Positions 36,870 to 48,124 are shown, counted from the stretch's first letter. The stretch is DNA of 64,000 bases from Symsagittifera roscoffensis (GCF_963678635.1 NC_087071.1:10491088-10555087); one strand, 5' to 3'. Numbers and translations: made by a program. The notes: generated from the letters alone by a model not told the origin.

Positions 36870-37905
36870 ATTTTAAGAAAAACTATCGGAAGTAACGAGC
36901 TCAACATTAATTGAGTCCATTAAAGTGAGTTTTTATTTAGTTGTTACTGAAAAAGGTAAACTAAAGATTTTTTTCGGAAAAATTGTTGAATTTTTTCATC
37001 GTTAAAATAAAAAGTGAAATTTTCGCAAAATGCGCTGGGAATAATGAAACCAACGGACTAAGTTAATATCCTCCCCCCACACAAAAAAAAAGAACTCTTT
37101 AGGGGGAAGATGTTAACTTGGTTCTGAGTTCGAAATTTCGGCCAATCAGAATAGAGCATTTTACATGCAGCCCTATGTAGATTTAAATTTAATTGTTCTC
37201 GTGTAAACCATGAAGTAACCCTAATTTGTTCTTTTTCACAATTCTTTTTAAAATAAAAAAATCCACTTGGATGTTGGAATTGATAAAAATACTGGAAAAA
37301 ATTAAAGAACTACATAACACGTGAGGAGGTAATTGTTAAGTAGGTTACGTTGTCGTATGTTCGACCAATCAAAAAACAGTAAAATTCAATTTTTGAATAC
37401 AACGCTCTAGTTGTAGCTTACTGATTTTATTTGTAGGGCTGACAAATTTGTAGTAGATACCAAATGGATGGCGATTCTTTCCGTTTTTTTTCTCAGGATT
37501 TAGCTTATAAACTATAAACTATAATAGAAAGTTTGTTTCTGTTAAAATTGTTTCTGAATCAAATTGTTTCTCATTGGAATTTTTTGGTTTTTGAACAGTT
37601 AGGCTGATGAAATTTGAACTTGATATGTTATTCTTGCGCACAACTAAATTTTATATATTGATACATTTTTTTAACTGAGAGTCTTAGATGTACGTAGATT
37701 TTGACAAGATGCTATACAAGAAATGAGAAAAAATTGAGAGTTGAGCTCAGATTTCTTTCTTTAATTGTTTTGTATGTCACACAAAAAAGTCGATTAACAA
37801 GCACAGGCCATTGACGTGATCATTGTGTTGAACATTTTGTCATTTTTCTACATAGATTTTCCTTGCGCGGATCTGTTTTCTAATTTAATGAAAGTAATAA
37901 AAGGA
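36870..37905. other. AT-rich spacer, no gene recognised
   Basis: Contains only a weak GGGGGAAGATGTTAACTTGG scrap near 37101 that resembles the fold-back ends at 33.0-33.2 kb. Confidence 0.4.
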
Positions 37906-38217
37906 AGACAACCGCGTAAGCAGGTAGATGCATGAGCAGACTAAGTTTTCAATTTCTATATTTAAGGCGATTTTTGCCAAAAAAGCCACTTTATCAATCC
38001 GCAGAAAAATCCACATAACCTTGTTTTTCCCAAAGTTTTGTAGATATCAACTGATATTGAGAAAACTTGGTATGAAAAAATAGCCGTTCTCCGACCGGTT
38101 TTTAGTAAACATTTCAAAAACGTTTCTGAATAATAATTTTTTCAGCCTATCAGATATTAGCTTTGTCAAAAAATTTGCTTACTGCACTGTCTGCTTACTC
38201 GGTTGTCTGCTTACAGG
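37906..38217. mobile_element. F4-related inverted-repeat element (about 310 bp)
   Basis: AAGACAACCGCGTAAGCAGG at the left and CTGCTTACTCGGTTGTCTGC at the right are inverted and resemble the ends of 34141-34331. Confidence 0.5.
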
Positions 38218-38358
38218 CCGCATACCGGAAAAGTCTATTGAAATTACATGAGGCGGATCTGGGATTATCTCGAAGTGTAGAAGGATTTTCAAAATCTTTA
38301 TTTTTTAATGGGTCAACTAAATTGATTTTCTGAGCATTCCTAAATTATTGCAAAGACC

Positions 38359-38981
38359 CAGGGGCGGATTTAGGGGGGGGGGGGAGGGGGGTTAGGCGGA
38401 CGCCCTCTCTTAGGGATTCGACCCCCTGCCTACCCAAAGGGTCCCCCGTTTGTAATATTTTGAGATATCCATATTTGGTAACGGACCCTAAAATTTTTTT
38501 TAAGACGCCTTCGGCGTTATTATATACTTACTTTGAGTGGGGAGCGCGCGCCAAAAAAAAACCCGATTTTTTATTCAAAATTTTGTAAAAAGTGCCCAAA
38601 AACGGCTTTTTGACCTGTTTTTTAAAAAGTCTGCTTGCGGCGGAGAAAATTTGGTGAAAACAGCGTCCTTCAGTGCTTTAGGAGAGCCAGAAAATCAATT
38701 TGTTCGACCTAAAAAAAAGGTCAAAATTTTCGAAATTTTTTTGAAAACCGGAGGCAAATTTTTTTGAAAACAGAACCAGAAAGGCGTTTTTAGTCATTTT
38801 TGGAAATAATGATCAAACAATTGAGTTTTTTGGCAAGCGCTTAATCCTCAAGATTCGTATATTTTGTCGTCTTTAGAAATAATTCAGTGCAATTTTGCCA
38901 AAACTAGTGCTAGAGGGGGATCTTCAGGGTCGGCAGGTGGTCGACTTCTTGAGGGGGGCACCCCCCCAAAACCCGCCCCTG
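38359..38981 (+). mobile_element. Element F2, larger copy (about 620 bp)
   Basis: Starts CAGGGGCGGATTTAGGGG and ends CCCCAAAACCCGCCCCTG, good inverted termini. The first half (GGGATTCGACCCCCTGC, ATTTTGAGATATCCAT, GGGGAGCGCGCGCC) is nearly the same as 63318-63547. The second half includes another diverged F2-like end, so this may be one copy inserted in another. No coding sequence. Confidence 0.7.
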
Positions 38982-39699
38982 TAACTACGATATGTTCAAT
39001 TTCAGGGTCTGAATTAGCAGAAAAGTGGACTAAAATGAAATTATTTTAGGCAACCACGTTTTTCATTTTCTTAGGTCGTCATTACTGAAAATCCGACGCT
39101 GGTCCACGCTTTGTCTTTATATTATTTTCCTTTAGAAGTCGGTATTAAAGCGTAATAACTTGAGGAAGTGCCGCCACAAAACTCATTTTTTCCAAAAGTT
39201 TGCTGTTGTAAAGGAAAATTTGAAGTTGTTCTTGCTGGGCAAAACATGGCAAACACAATTCAAATTTTAAAGTGAAATCTGAAAAAAAAATTTTTTGAGA
39301 AATTGAGAGAAGAAAGTTCTTTCTCAATTGCTTTTTGAGGTTGTCCCCCCACCTCCCACCCAGCAGTTGTTAATTTTTGTAACTAATCTTACGAAAATGG
39401 CATGCGGATTAATTTATTTGGTCTTACTTGGTATTTCCACACAAGTTTGTTCTTCATACTTTTCGTTGTCAAACCATTCGTTAGACCATAAAATTGACGT
39501 TTATGTGAAATGGGCAAGATAGCGAAAGAAAAGGAGCCCATTTCACTAATGAACGTTGAATTCCAAAAATTTAATGTGCGAATTGCACGGTTTGGATTTT
39601 TCACAATAATTTCTACTCAAAAACATGTATTTGAGTTGTTATAATCCCTTTCAAATAATTTTAATAGAAGACTAGGCTATCTGCACAATATCGGCTAAG

Positions 39700-39850
39700 T
39701 GCACTTGCGAGTACGCACTCGGCCAACTGGTATATCCGTGTCCCTTGTCCTGTGGTCGTGTGTCGTGATCGCGACTGTTATACTAATGACAGGCTGGGAT
39801 ACTCACCACAGGCTGATTTGGAAAACTCTTGTGACATCCGGGCCGTCTAA
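39700..39850 (+). CDS. Possible terminal exon of an unidentified host gene
   Basis: An island less AT-rich than its surroundings follows CTAAG and stays open for 49 codons to TAA at 39848-39850. Four cysteines are visible (VPCPVVVCRDRDCYTND and ENSCDIRAV). A second plus frame is also open across the island, so the reading frame is chosen on composition alone. No upstream exon or domain could be identified. Confidence 0.25.
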
Positions 39851-40459
39851 CAAGAATTTGCCGCACTCTTCTGTAAAACTCGGGCCAAAAAACCTGTTTC
39901 AACGTCTGTGATTTATCAGCAATGAAAAAACAGAACAATACTTAAATAAAAAACTTCTGAAAAATGATGTAATAGTTTCCGGTTAAAATGAGTTCACAAA
40001 ATTTTCAACATTGATAACAATAGGTAAACAACTTGATAGCAAACTGACCTAATCAGACAAACCAACCCAATAATTTCAAAGCATTTTTTTTTTCTGCCGC
40101 GCAAAAAAAAATCAATTACTATCTATTTTTAACCCCGGACGAAGTCACTATTTCATTTATTCTGTCTGTCGTTTTTCCAATTCAGATTTCTTATATGGTT
40201 TATGAGCATGTTTTAACACCTCTGAAATTACTTAGGATATTCTATCTGTTTTAGACCTTCAAAACAATTTAATCGAATTTCGAAGCGGTTGTCGTTGTAA
40301 ATAGTTTCAACTAGCTTTTGTTAAAACTTCAACCCTATATCTTTATTAATTGAAAAAAAACTTTTGTTCATTTGCTTGTTGAAATCCCCCTATGTATATC
40401 TGTGTCTGTTTTTCCTTTTTCCTGATTGTTTTTATCATTCGTAGATTGGACTAGAACTG

Positions 40460-41056
40460 CCCTCATTGACTCTCATACCCGATGCCCACTGAGGTCACTG
40501 GCTCTCTTACCCGGTGCCCGCTGAGGTCACTGGCTCTCTTACTCGTTGCCCACTGAGGTCACTGGTTCTCCTACCCGATGCCCTCTGAGGTCACTGGTTC
40601 TCCTACCCGATGCCCACTGAGGTCACTGGCTCTCTTACCCGGTGCCCGCTGAGGTCACTGGCTCTCTTACTCGTTGCCCACTGAGGTCACTGGTTCTCCT
40701 ACCCGATGCCCTCTGAGGTCACTGGTTCTCCTACCCGATGCCCACTGAGGTCACTGGCTCTCTTACCCGGTGCCCGCTGAGGTCACTGGCTCTCTTAATC
40801 GGTGCCCACTGAGGTCACTGGCTCTCCTACCCGATGCCCACTGAGGTCATTGGTTCTCCAACCCGATGCCCACTGAGGTCACTGGCTCTCTTACCCGATG
40901 CCCGCTGAGGTCACTGGTTCTCCTACCCGATGCCCACCGAGCTCACTGGCTCTCTAACCCGGTGCCCGCAGAGGTCACTGGCTCTCTAACCCGGTGCCCG
41001 CAGAGGTCACTGGCTCTCTTACTCGGTGCCCACTGAGGTCACTGGTTCTCATAGGA
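40460..41056. repeat. Minisatellite, 32-bp unit, about 18-19 copies
   Basis: The unit contains CTGAGGTCACTGG and TACCCG[AG]TGCCC. A four-unit higher-order repeat of 128 bp is visible: 40493-40620 is repeated from 40621. It is GC-rich in an AT-rich setting, without a long frame. Confidence 0.95.
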
Positions 41057-41099
41057 GAACTTTGTATTTTTAGATTTTTAAACTTGCTTTTTTCTTCCA

Positions 41100-41350
41100 G
41101 ACATAGTTACCCGCACTGAAGTTTCATGGATAATAATCGATTATATTGGTTTTTCATTGTCAGTCTCCACAAAACAACAAAAATAATCGATTATAATCGA
41201 TTGAAAATGGATTATAATGATAATATTTTTTTAAGCAATAAAATCCCAATATAGTCGATTATAATCGATTATTTTCAAAAAATTTTATCAAAAGAAAAAT
41301 AATCCATTTTAATCGATTATAATGGATAATAATCTTTTTATTCAAATCTT
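41100..41350. repeat. ATAATCGATTAT palindrome cluster
   Basis: At least eight copies or near-copies of ATAATCGATTAT, TATAATCGATT and ATGGATTATAAT are packed in 250 bp, a diverged self-complementary repeat. Two more lie near 41610-41630. Confidence 0.7.
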
Positions 41351-41356
41351 TTTGTG

Positions 41357-43125
41357 TGTTGTGTTCGTTTTCTCATAATTTTGTTAAACTTAACTTAGTT
41401 ATTTTGTTCTCTCGCTTAATTTCATTTTTTCATTTTTCAATCAAGTTATGAAAAATTACAAATAGCTACCTATAGATCCCATGCCAACTACCCCCCACGC
41501 TTACCCGTACTACAGTTAGATGTCCCTTAACTAGAGAGAGAGGAGGTACGTCGTGGTTGGGGGTACGTTGCGGGGGTACGTTGGCGTGGATACGTTGGAT
41601 AATTCTTCCATTATAATCGATTATTATAAATGGCACTCCGGTGCTGGTACTTATTTGTTGTAAGCTAGTTCTGTCTGCGCGCCAGATAACGCTAACCCAA
41701 TAACTAAGAAGCAATGGATCTTTGAGACAGCATCTTTATGATATTAAAATCAAATTTTGAAATAATTCAACAAACGATTATCGATTTTTTGCCTCTTTCA
41801 TAATTCTCTCCACTTTTGATTTGTTCTGAAGCTCGTTTTAGAAAAATCGAATCAAAGCGAATTCTGCAAGTGTTCTAAGCTGTTTAACATGACAGCATGG
41901 AAAACGAACCAGATATTACAACGTTTCTTGGATCTTTTCCACCTCCCCCATTTTTTTTCAAGATCATTTTTTTAAGGCGTTTTAACCAGGTCATAATGCA
42001 ATGAATTTGGCATGGTGAACAAACTGACAACTGTGAATATATTTTTTTAAGTATAACTTACATCGTAACCTCAAGCATTTAGAAGCAATTACACGTAAAA
42101 CAAAACAGTTAAATGATTTTATAAAAGGTGGGGGATGGGAGTGGAAAAGAGCCCATTTCTTACATGTCAATTATAGCTAAACGCATAATGGGCTGTTTCT
42201 TCCTTTTCACCCACCTCGTATGAAATCGTTTTTGGGCTAATTTGAGATTTTACGAGGTTAAATATGAGAACAAAATTCTTAGCTGTGACATAATGACTCC
42301 GTATATCAATTTTTATAACAATTGGGCAATGAAAACAATATTTCAATTGTAAAAATTTGAAGGTGTGGGGAAAGAGCCTTACGATGTGGTTTATTGAGAA
42401 CAAATCTGTTCACTATTTTTATTTGTTCACCATGAAAAGTTTAAAGACTTTATGACATTATAAAAATACTTTTTTCTCGATCATTGAGAATGGGCGGAAC
42501 CTCGTTTTCGGGTTCGTTTTTTTGTTTTTTCAAAATTGTTTTTTTTTTGTTTTTTATTTTGTTTTTTTTTTAAGCAAAATCAAACACCACATTTAAAAAT
42601 CACACTCGATTAAGTGATATATCTTTTCAAAACCCTCTCAACCTTGCAGTCCTGATTCGAGCGATGTTTTAAAATTTCAAAAAAAAAATTTCCAGGGTCG
42701 AGAAATACCCGTTTGAAATTTTTGATTTTTTGTTTCTTATTTTAGAATTATACAGAAGGACAACCTTATTATAGAAATATAGTCGCAGATTAGTAGTATA
42801 ATACAATTTTTTTTATATCGGGCACTGATTAATCAAGAAAATTGAGTTTTCGATTTTTTAGCGCCATCTTGGGATTGAAAAACTTCAAGAACTTTAGAAA
42901 AAAACTTCTGCAAAATAGTTTAGCAGAAAAGTTTTCTTGCGTTTTTGTTCGTCATTTTTCGAAGAAAACACATTGCAATATGCTGAAATTACTATGAAGA
43001 TTGGAAATGACCAAAATCTAGTTTTTCGGAACTGTCTAAAAGCTAGTGATCCTAATTTAAAAACTTGTTTTGTTGTTTTGTAAGGAAATTGCCGGAACAT
43101 TCGACTAGCCTTGTTCAAAAAAGAT
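41357..43125. other. AT-rich spacer, no gene recognised
   Basis: Minus-strand frames here (for example 41466-41714) run through repeat-like sequence and show no exon signs. Confidence 0.4.
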
Positions 43126-44013
43126 GTTTGACGGTGGAGGAAAATGAACAAGAGCCTAAACGTTAAATTGTGACGGATGGGGGAAAATGGACAAGAGCCT
43201 AAACTTTAAATTGTGACGGATGGGGGAAAATGGACAAGAGCCTAAACTTTAAATTGTGACGGATGGGGGAAAAAGAACAAGAGCCTAAACTTTAAATTGT
43301 GACGGATGGAGGAAAATGGACAAGAGCCTAAACTTTAAATTGTGACGGATGGGGGAAAATGGACAAGAGCCTAAACTTTAAATTGTGGCGGATGGGGGAA
43401 AATGGACAAGAGCCTAAACTTTAAATTGTGACGGATGGGGGAAAATGGACAAGAGCCTAAACTTTAAATTGTGACGGATGGGGGAAAAAGAACAAGAGCC
43501 TAAACTTTAAATTGTGACGGATGGGGGAAAATGGACAAGAGCCTAAACTTTAAATTGTGACGGATGGAGGAAAATGGACAAGAGCCTAAACTTTAAATTG
43601 TGGCGGATGGGGGAAAATGGACAAGAGCCTAAACGTTAAATTGTGACGGATGGGGGAAAATGGACAAGAGCCTAAACTTTAAATTGTGACGGATGGGGGA
43701 AAATGGACAAGAGCCTAAACTTTAAATTGTGACGGATGGGGGAAAAAGAACAAGAGCCTAAACTTTAAATTGTGACGGATGGAGGAAAATGGACAAGAGC
43801 CTAAACTTTAAATTGTGACGGATGGGGGAAAATGGACAAGAGCCTAAACTTTAAATTGTGACGGATGGAGGAAAATGGACAAGAGCCTAAACTTTAAATT
43901 GTGACGGATGGAGGAAAATGGACAAGAGCCTAAACTTTAAATTGTGACGGATGGGGGAAAATGGACAGGAGCCTAAACTTTAAATTGTGACGGATGGGGG
44001 AAAATGGACAAGA
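43126..44013. repeat. Minisatellite, 43-bp unit, about 20.6 copies, abutting the 5' LTR
   Basis: The unit contains GTGACGGATGGGGGAAAATG and ACAAGAGCCTAAACTTTAAA. Variant units (GGAGG for GGGGG; AAAAAGAAC for AAAATGGAC; GTGGCGG) recur with a spacing of five to six units. The last unit is cut after GACAAGA, and the LTR begins with the next base. Confidence 0.95.
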
Positions 44014-44421
44014 TGGAACCTGATCTAAACTATATTTTATGATTGGATAAATTAAATGTTTTACCAATGTAAAGTATTTAATATTAACCAATCATGATCC
44101 ATCTAACTAACAACCCACTTATTTGTAAGTGCTGAAGTTACTTGTAATTTCAGCACCAGAGAGATTTGAATTTAACTTAGAAATTAGTTGGACTCTCCCG
44201 AGCACTTCCGCAGCCGCAATAAACCAGTATACCCTAGATCTATTGAGCCTAGCAGAGACTAGTTAAACAACCTGAGACTAGATAGTATAAGAGTAAGATT
44301 AGGATCGGTATTAGACTAAGAAGTTGCACGAATCTATCCGGCCGAAAATAAGATAGCGTGACGAGCAGACGGTGTACCCTATCCGAAATTACTCTATGAG
44401 TTACACTTCGGTCCTAACTCA
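44014..44421 (+). repeat. 5' LTR (408 bp)
   Basis: Begins TGGAACCTGATC and ends CCTAACTCA. The 3' LTR differs only at the CTTCCGCAG/CTTCAGCAG and GGTCCTAAC/GGTTCTAAC positions by eye. AATAAA lies at 44218 and a TATAAG box at 44286. The order is unusual in that the poly(A)-like signal precedes the TATA-like box. Confidence 0.95.
44286..44291 (+). promoter_or_regulatory. TATA-like box in the LTR
   Basis: TATAAG in the context GATAGTATAAGAGTAAG is the only good TATA match in the LTR, conserved in all three copies. The transcription start would lie about 30 bases on, giving a short R-U5 of about 100 bases. Confidence 0.35.
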
Positions 44422-44423
44422 TC

Positions 44424-44441
44424 TGGTGCGACCATAAGTCT
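44424..44441 (+). promoter_or_regulatory. Primer-binding-site candidate
   Basis: Two bases after the LTR, TGGTGCGACCATAAGTCTCG starts with the TGG expected from a tRNA CCA end. It implies a primer tRNA ending GGTCGCACCA. I could not assign the tRNA. The 2-base spacing is normal for Ty3/gypsy. Confidence 0.6.
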
Positions 44442-44509
44442 CGAACAAGACCTTATTAGATTAGAATTAACCAAAAATAGATTAGAAATTAGACAAAAAC
44501 ATTTACAAA

Positions 44510-44743
44510 ATGTTATACGACAATAATTTAATTGAAATGTCTCTCCGACTCAATAGATCAGAGCCAATATTCCGAACCATAATAGAACTACCCGGAATTG
44601 GAAGAAGACCTCGAACCAAAGACGACATACGACAAAGTAGAAACTTGCCGTATAGTTATATGATAGTTCGGCAAAAGCCAGAACAAACTTTTATATTTCG
44701 AATACTACTTGCAATGAATTTAGATTTCCATTTGCAAACATAA
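44510..44743 (+). CDS. Small leader ORF (77 codons), unknown
   Basis: The first ATG frame after the primer-binding site. It contains IELPGIGRRPRTKDDIRQSR and is basic. An overlapping frame just upstream (from about 44428 to a TAA at 44518) is also open and reads like a coiled segment (LELTKNRLEIRQKH), so the two could be one short frame broken by a frameshift. It may be a decayed gag start or an upstream ORF that controls translation. No family was recognised. Confidence 0.3.
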   Translation: MLYDNNLIEMSLRLNRSEPIFRTIIELPGIGRRPRTKDDIRQSRNLPYSYMIVRQKPEQTFIFRILLAMNLDFHLQT

Positions 44744-45672
44744 AACCTTGAAGTTACTCTTCAAAATCATTTCAGGCGCTAAACAAAATTAATATTATAC
44801 AATAACGATTGATAAAAAAATCTAAGATCGTTTTCCTAAAACTCTGCAGTATTATACAAAACATGTTTGAAAAATATTTATTGGAAAATAAAAATAAAAA
44901 TTAGTAGCATGACAATAAATGGTTAGTAATCATAAATCATCCTGTTGTTCCAGCTTCATCACCTAAAACATAACAGCAATCATCAATTCACTAACATCAT
45001 AAAACACTAAATCTTTCCTTTACACAAATTTAAAACTTTATTAAAACTTAAAGTCACTTAATTTAAAATCAGATCATCAAGGCTTACCCTTGGATCTTAA
45101 ATCATTTTCTACTTAATTAAATTTCAAACTTGATCATCAAGGCTTATCCTTGGATCAAACAGAACAACTTTGTTCTCCCCCACCCACTTAATTAGTGTCT
45201 AACGACCTCAAACGTCGATTCACTACCCAACCCTTTCTAAAGACCCAAGACTAATAGAAATTTTTAAACAAAACTAATCATTCAAATTAGGATAAATAGT
45301 GAAGAACTTCGGTTATTCATCCTTCACTTGACCCCCCCTCTTACCAGACCCAGGATAAATCTTAGACTTAGTAAGTTTAAAATAGTATCTAACGAACTAC
45401 TCGCGTTCTAATTATACCTGAACCTTGTGGATCGATTTACTATTCTCCAACCCTTGAACACAATCACTACCCCTAAGTAAGATTAAGTAAGTTAACACCT
45501 TAGCTTATACTAGTCACGAGAAAGTAAAAATCATTCTTCGGAATCGATATACTTTTCTCTCCAACCCTGAACAAACAGACCCAGGTTAAGCTAACCAAAA
45601 AATCGTAAGAACTAACAGTTTAAGAAAATAGAAACCATTTAACAACCTTTTGCATCCGTCATCCTAAACCTT
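44744..45672 (+). promoter_or_regulatory. Structured untranslated leader with repeated hairpins
   Basis: Two 25-nt inverted repeats (GATCATCAAGG...CCTTGGATC) lie at 45072-45096 and 45132-45156 within a roughly 60-bp duplication. A second motif, TCGAT-TACT followed by CCAACCCT, recurs diverged at 45214, 45432 and 45544 with GACCCAGG nearby. Such repeated stem-loops between the primer site and gag are where retroelements keep packaging or dimerisation signals; that role is inference. Confidence 0.45.
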
Positions 45673-46140
45673 ATGTCATTTAAAAACCTAGGAAATAAAC
45701 AAACAATCGTTTTACACAATTGTGAAATAGATAATAAAAAATACGACCTTGTAATCACACCTCATACACAAACAGTTGGATACATTCGAACAAAACGACA
45801 AACACTAAAGAGGAAAATAATAACTAAACAAAGACAAATAACACGAAAAAGATTTTCAAAAAATCGAAACGCATTTTCAGAATCAGAAACCAACAGTTTA
45901 GACGAACTTTATAAACTAAAAGAATCAATAGATAAAAATTACCCACTTCACGATCAATTATATTTTTCTGACTCAGAAACAACTTCAAATTCATCACAAA
46001 GAGGAAAAAGAAGAATAAAAAAACAGTACAAACACAAACCAGTACATCTATACAATTGGAATCAACCAATTCGACACATTAATAATTACATATTAACAGT
46101 CATCGAACGAAAAAATGAGCTCAACGCACACTCCAGGTGA
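45673..46140 (+). CDS. ORF1: basic 155-aa protein upstream of gag
   Basis: ATG frame ending in TGA, overlapping the gag ATG by 26 bases in another frame. The product is strongly basic (RTKRQTLKRKIITKQRQITR near residue 40; RGKRRIKKQYKHK near 110), with an acidic-polar middle (FSESETNSLDEL). Charge suggests nucleic-acid binding. It has no recognised domain, signal or membrane segment. An extra ORF before gag is also known from the plant Ogre group, but I see no similarity basis. The A-rich codon use matches the rest of the element. Confidence 0.6.
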   Translation: MSFKNLGNKQTIVLHNCEIDNKKYDLVITPHTQTVGYIRTKRQTLKRKIITKQRQITRKRFSKNRNAFSESETNSLDELYKLKESIDKNYPLHDQLYFSDSETTSNSSQRGKRRIKKQYKHKPVHLYNWNQPIRHINNYILTVIERKNELNAHSR

Positions 46141-48124
46141 AGAAACTCCAGATGATGATGAAATCTTTCCTTTTATAGTAGATGCAGATACCGATAGAGG
46201 ACAACACATATTTTGTCAAAATTTACTCGTAAATTTATTTGAACCCGGAATTAGTCCATGTAAAACAGAGTTCCCCGATGTAAAAATCAAAAGACAAATC
46301 ATAGATCACTATCTAAAAGATATATGCAACATAACACAACAGTATGGAATCTACTCTATAGAATTCACTTCCCCAAACCATAATAATAGAACATATACTA
46401 TTCAAACAGACGATCTTGATTTAGAATTTTCAAAAGTTTTTTCAGAATATATAAAAAGCATCCAATACCATAACTCACAAAGAGCAAACTCCATTTTCAC
46501 CAATGAAGTTTTCGCAATAATATATAGTTATATTTCGATATTAGAAAATGAACTCCCATTAACAAACGTCTCACCGACAGAAACATCTAAACATTTAAGA
46601 GTACGACATGAAATCACACTACTCTCTAGTTATTTAAACATCATTAAAGAAAATTTCACGAAAGACGACGTTTCACAACATACCAAACACGATCTACAAA
46701 AACTCTTGGCATGGTTCATAATAGATTATTTCACACATAATATTGATTTAATTGCACAAGCAAGAAAAAATTTTAGACCCCAAAACTCGAACGATGATAC
46801 CGCTATCACAGAACAATCAGATTATGTTTGGGACCCCGAATGGTCTCATCCCGCATTTATAAGCTTCCCACAATCAATCTCAAGTCAAGCAATAAGTACG
46901 ATATCTTACATAAGAGACTATGTAAGAGTAATACCATTAACCATTGATGCAACACCATTAAACTATAATACATTTTTGCCCGATACACAAAATAATAGTT
47001 TAAACTCTACAGTTATACACAATGAAAATCTCAATGGAACTAGGAATCTTACTCAACAAGATATCCAGACACCATCACACTTCATAAATGAAGAAATTGT
47101 ACACACAACAACTACACAACAAAGTATTTCACCAATACGCCCAAATTTAACAACACCAAGAAATACAAATCCTTCACAAACACAGGTAACCTTACAATCA
47201 ACCGTTAAACCTTCGGTTGCCCCTAATTATTCACATATGGATTACCAAACATACAGACCCATGACAATACCATCAAAAACACGCAAAACATTCAATAGAA
47301 ACAACTTTGCAGACCATAATTATAATTATACACATCCGTCAAAAACAAATTATCAACCACAACGGAATTTTAATCAATATACAAAACCTCGAAACTGGGA
47401 TAACCCAACGGCCCAATATAATTCCAAAAATTTTCAACCAAATCCTCCACAGGATCGCAGTGAAAATTACCCATTTTTTCAACAAAATAAAAATAAAAAA
47501 CAAACATCTTATCAAATGGATTATTTATCCTCAGATGATGATTTTTTACAACCAGATATATTTGCACAAAATACTCAAGAATATCGTAGACAAGGAATAC
47601 AGAAAACACGTACAAATCATAGGAATTTTTCTCCACAACTAATAGATGCACAACATCAACAATCAATTCAACAACAAAATCCAATTAATACACAATCTTT
47701 TCAACCAATTCAACAACAAAATCCAATGACTGCACACTCGTATCAACCATCACAAATGCAAAATGAAATACCACTCCCATATTATCTTCAACAACATGAA
47801 ATAACAAGAAACCAACTTTCAAATTTTTCTCAAATGCCAAATGCAGCAGAATCATTACAAATGACAATGAATCCATACCTTATGGGTGGATCATCAATAA
47901 CATCAAACAAACCTTTAATGGTTTTCACAGGAACAGACCCTGAATATTCTGTAGAAGATTATTTAAATGCAGTAACAGCAAACCTGATTTTAAACATTGG
48001 ACCTGAACCAATTAATACGCCACTACATCAAAACTGGATACATCGACGCACAGCGTTGATACAAACAACCTTAGATGGCGCAGCCCAAAAATGGTTTTCA
48101 GTACTACCTCTAGAAATAAAATAA
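46115..48124 (+). CDS. gag: Gag, N-terminal part (669 aa), ends at in-frame TAA in the capsid domain
   Basis: Residues 1-230 form a mixed-composition domain of unknown type (LLAWFIIDYFTHNIDLIAQA). Residues 280-600 are Asn/Gln/Thr-rich and disordered-looking, with a repeated QQQNP[IM]...QSFQP element. From about 615 the Ty3/gypsy capsid begins (VFTGTDPEYSVEDYLNAVTA, then TLDGAAQKWF). The frame is stopped by TAA at 48122-48124. The same frame is open immediately after it and holds the expected rest of the capsid, so the stop cuts one domain in two. The gag start is the first ATG, overlapping ORF1. The N-terminal half is much longer than in ordinary gypsy gag (whole protein usually 300-500 residues). 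Confidence 0.8.
   Translation: MSSTHTPGEETPDDDEIFPFIVDADTDRGQHIFCQNLLVNLFEPGISPCKTEFPDVKIKRQIIDHYLKDICNITQQYGIYSIEFTSPNHNNRTYTIQTDDLDLEFSKVFSEYIKSIQYHNSQRANSIFTNEVFAIIYSYISILENELPLTNVSPTETSKHLRVRHEITLLSSYLNIIKENFTKDDVSQHTKHDLQKLLAWFIIDYFTHNIDLIAQARKNFRPQNSNDDTAITEQSDYVWDPEWSHPAFISFPQSISSQAISTISYIRDYVRVIPLTIDATPLNYNTFLPDTQNNSLNSTVIHNENLNGTRNLTQQDIQTPSHFINEEIVHTTTTQQSISPIRPNLTTPRNTNPSQTQVTLQSTVKPSVAPNYSHMDYQTYRPMTIPSKTRKTFNRNNFADHNYNYTHPSKTNYQPQRNFNQYTKPRNWDNPTAQYNSKNFQPNPPQDRSENYPFFQQNKNKKQTSYQMDYLSSDDDFLQPDIFAQNTQEYRRQGIQKTRTNHRNFSPQLIDAQHQQSIQQQNPINTQSFQPIQQQNPMTAHSYQPSQMQNEIPLPYYLQQHEITRNQLSNFSQMPNAAESLQMTMNPYLMGGSSITSNKPLMVFTGTDPEYSVEDYLNAVTANLILNIGPEPINTPLHQNWIHRRTALIQTTLDGAAQKWFSVLPLEIK

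Noticed and set aside
41466..41714. Minus-strand 82-codon frame
   Set aside because: It runs across the ATAATCGATTAT repeat and GTACGT repeats; composition is repeat-like.
41757..42900. Decayed transposase or gene
   Set aside because: No conserved motif or inverted ends; only low-complexity AT-rich sequence.
43126..44013. CRISPR-like regular array
   Set aside because: Units are contiguous 43-bp tandem copies with no unique spacers, in a eukaryotic setting; it is a minisatellite.
47370..47684. Antisense frames within gag and env
   Set aside because: They are by-products of the A-rich sense strand, which gives few stops on the opposite strand.
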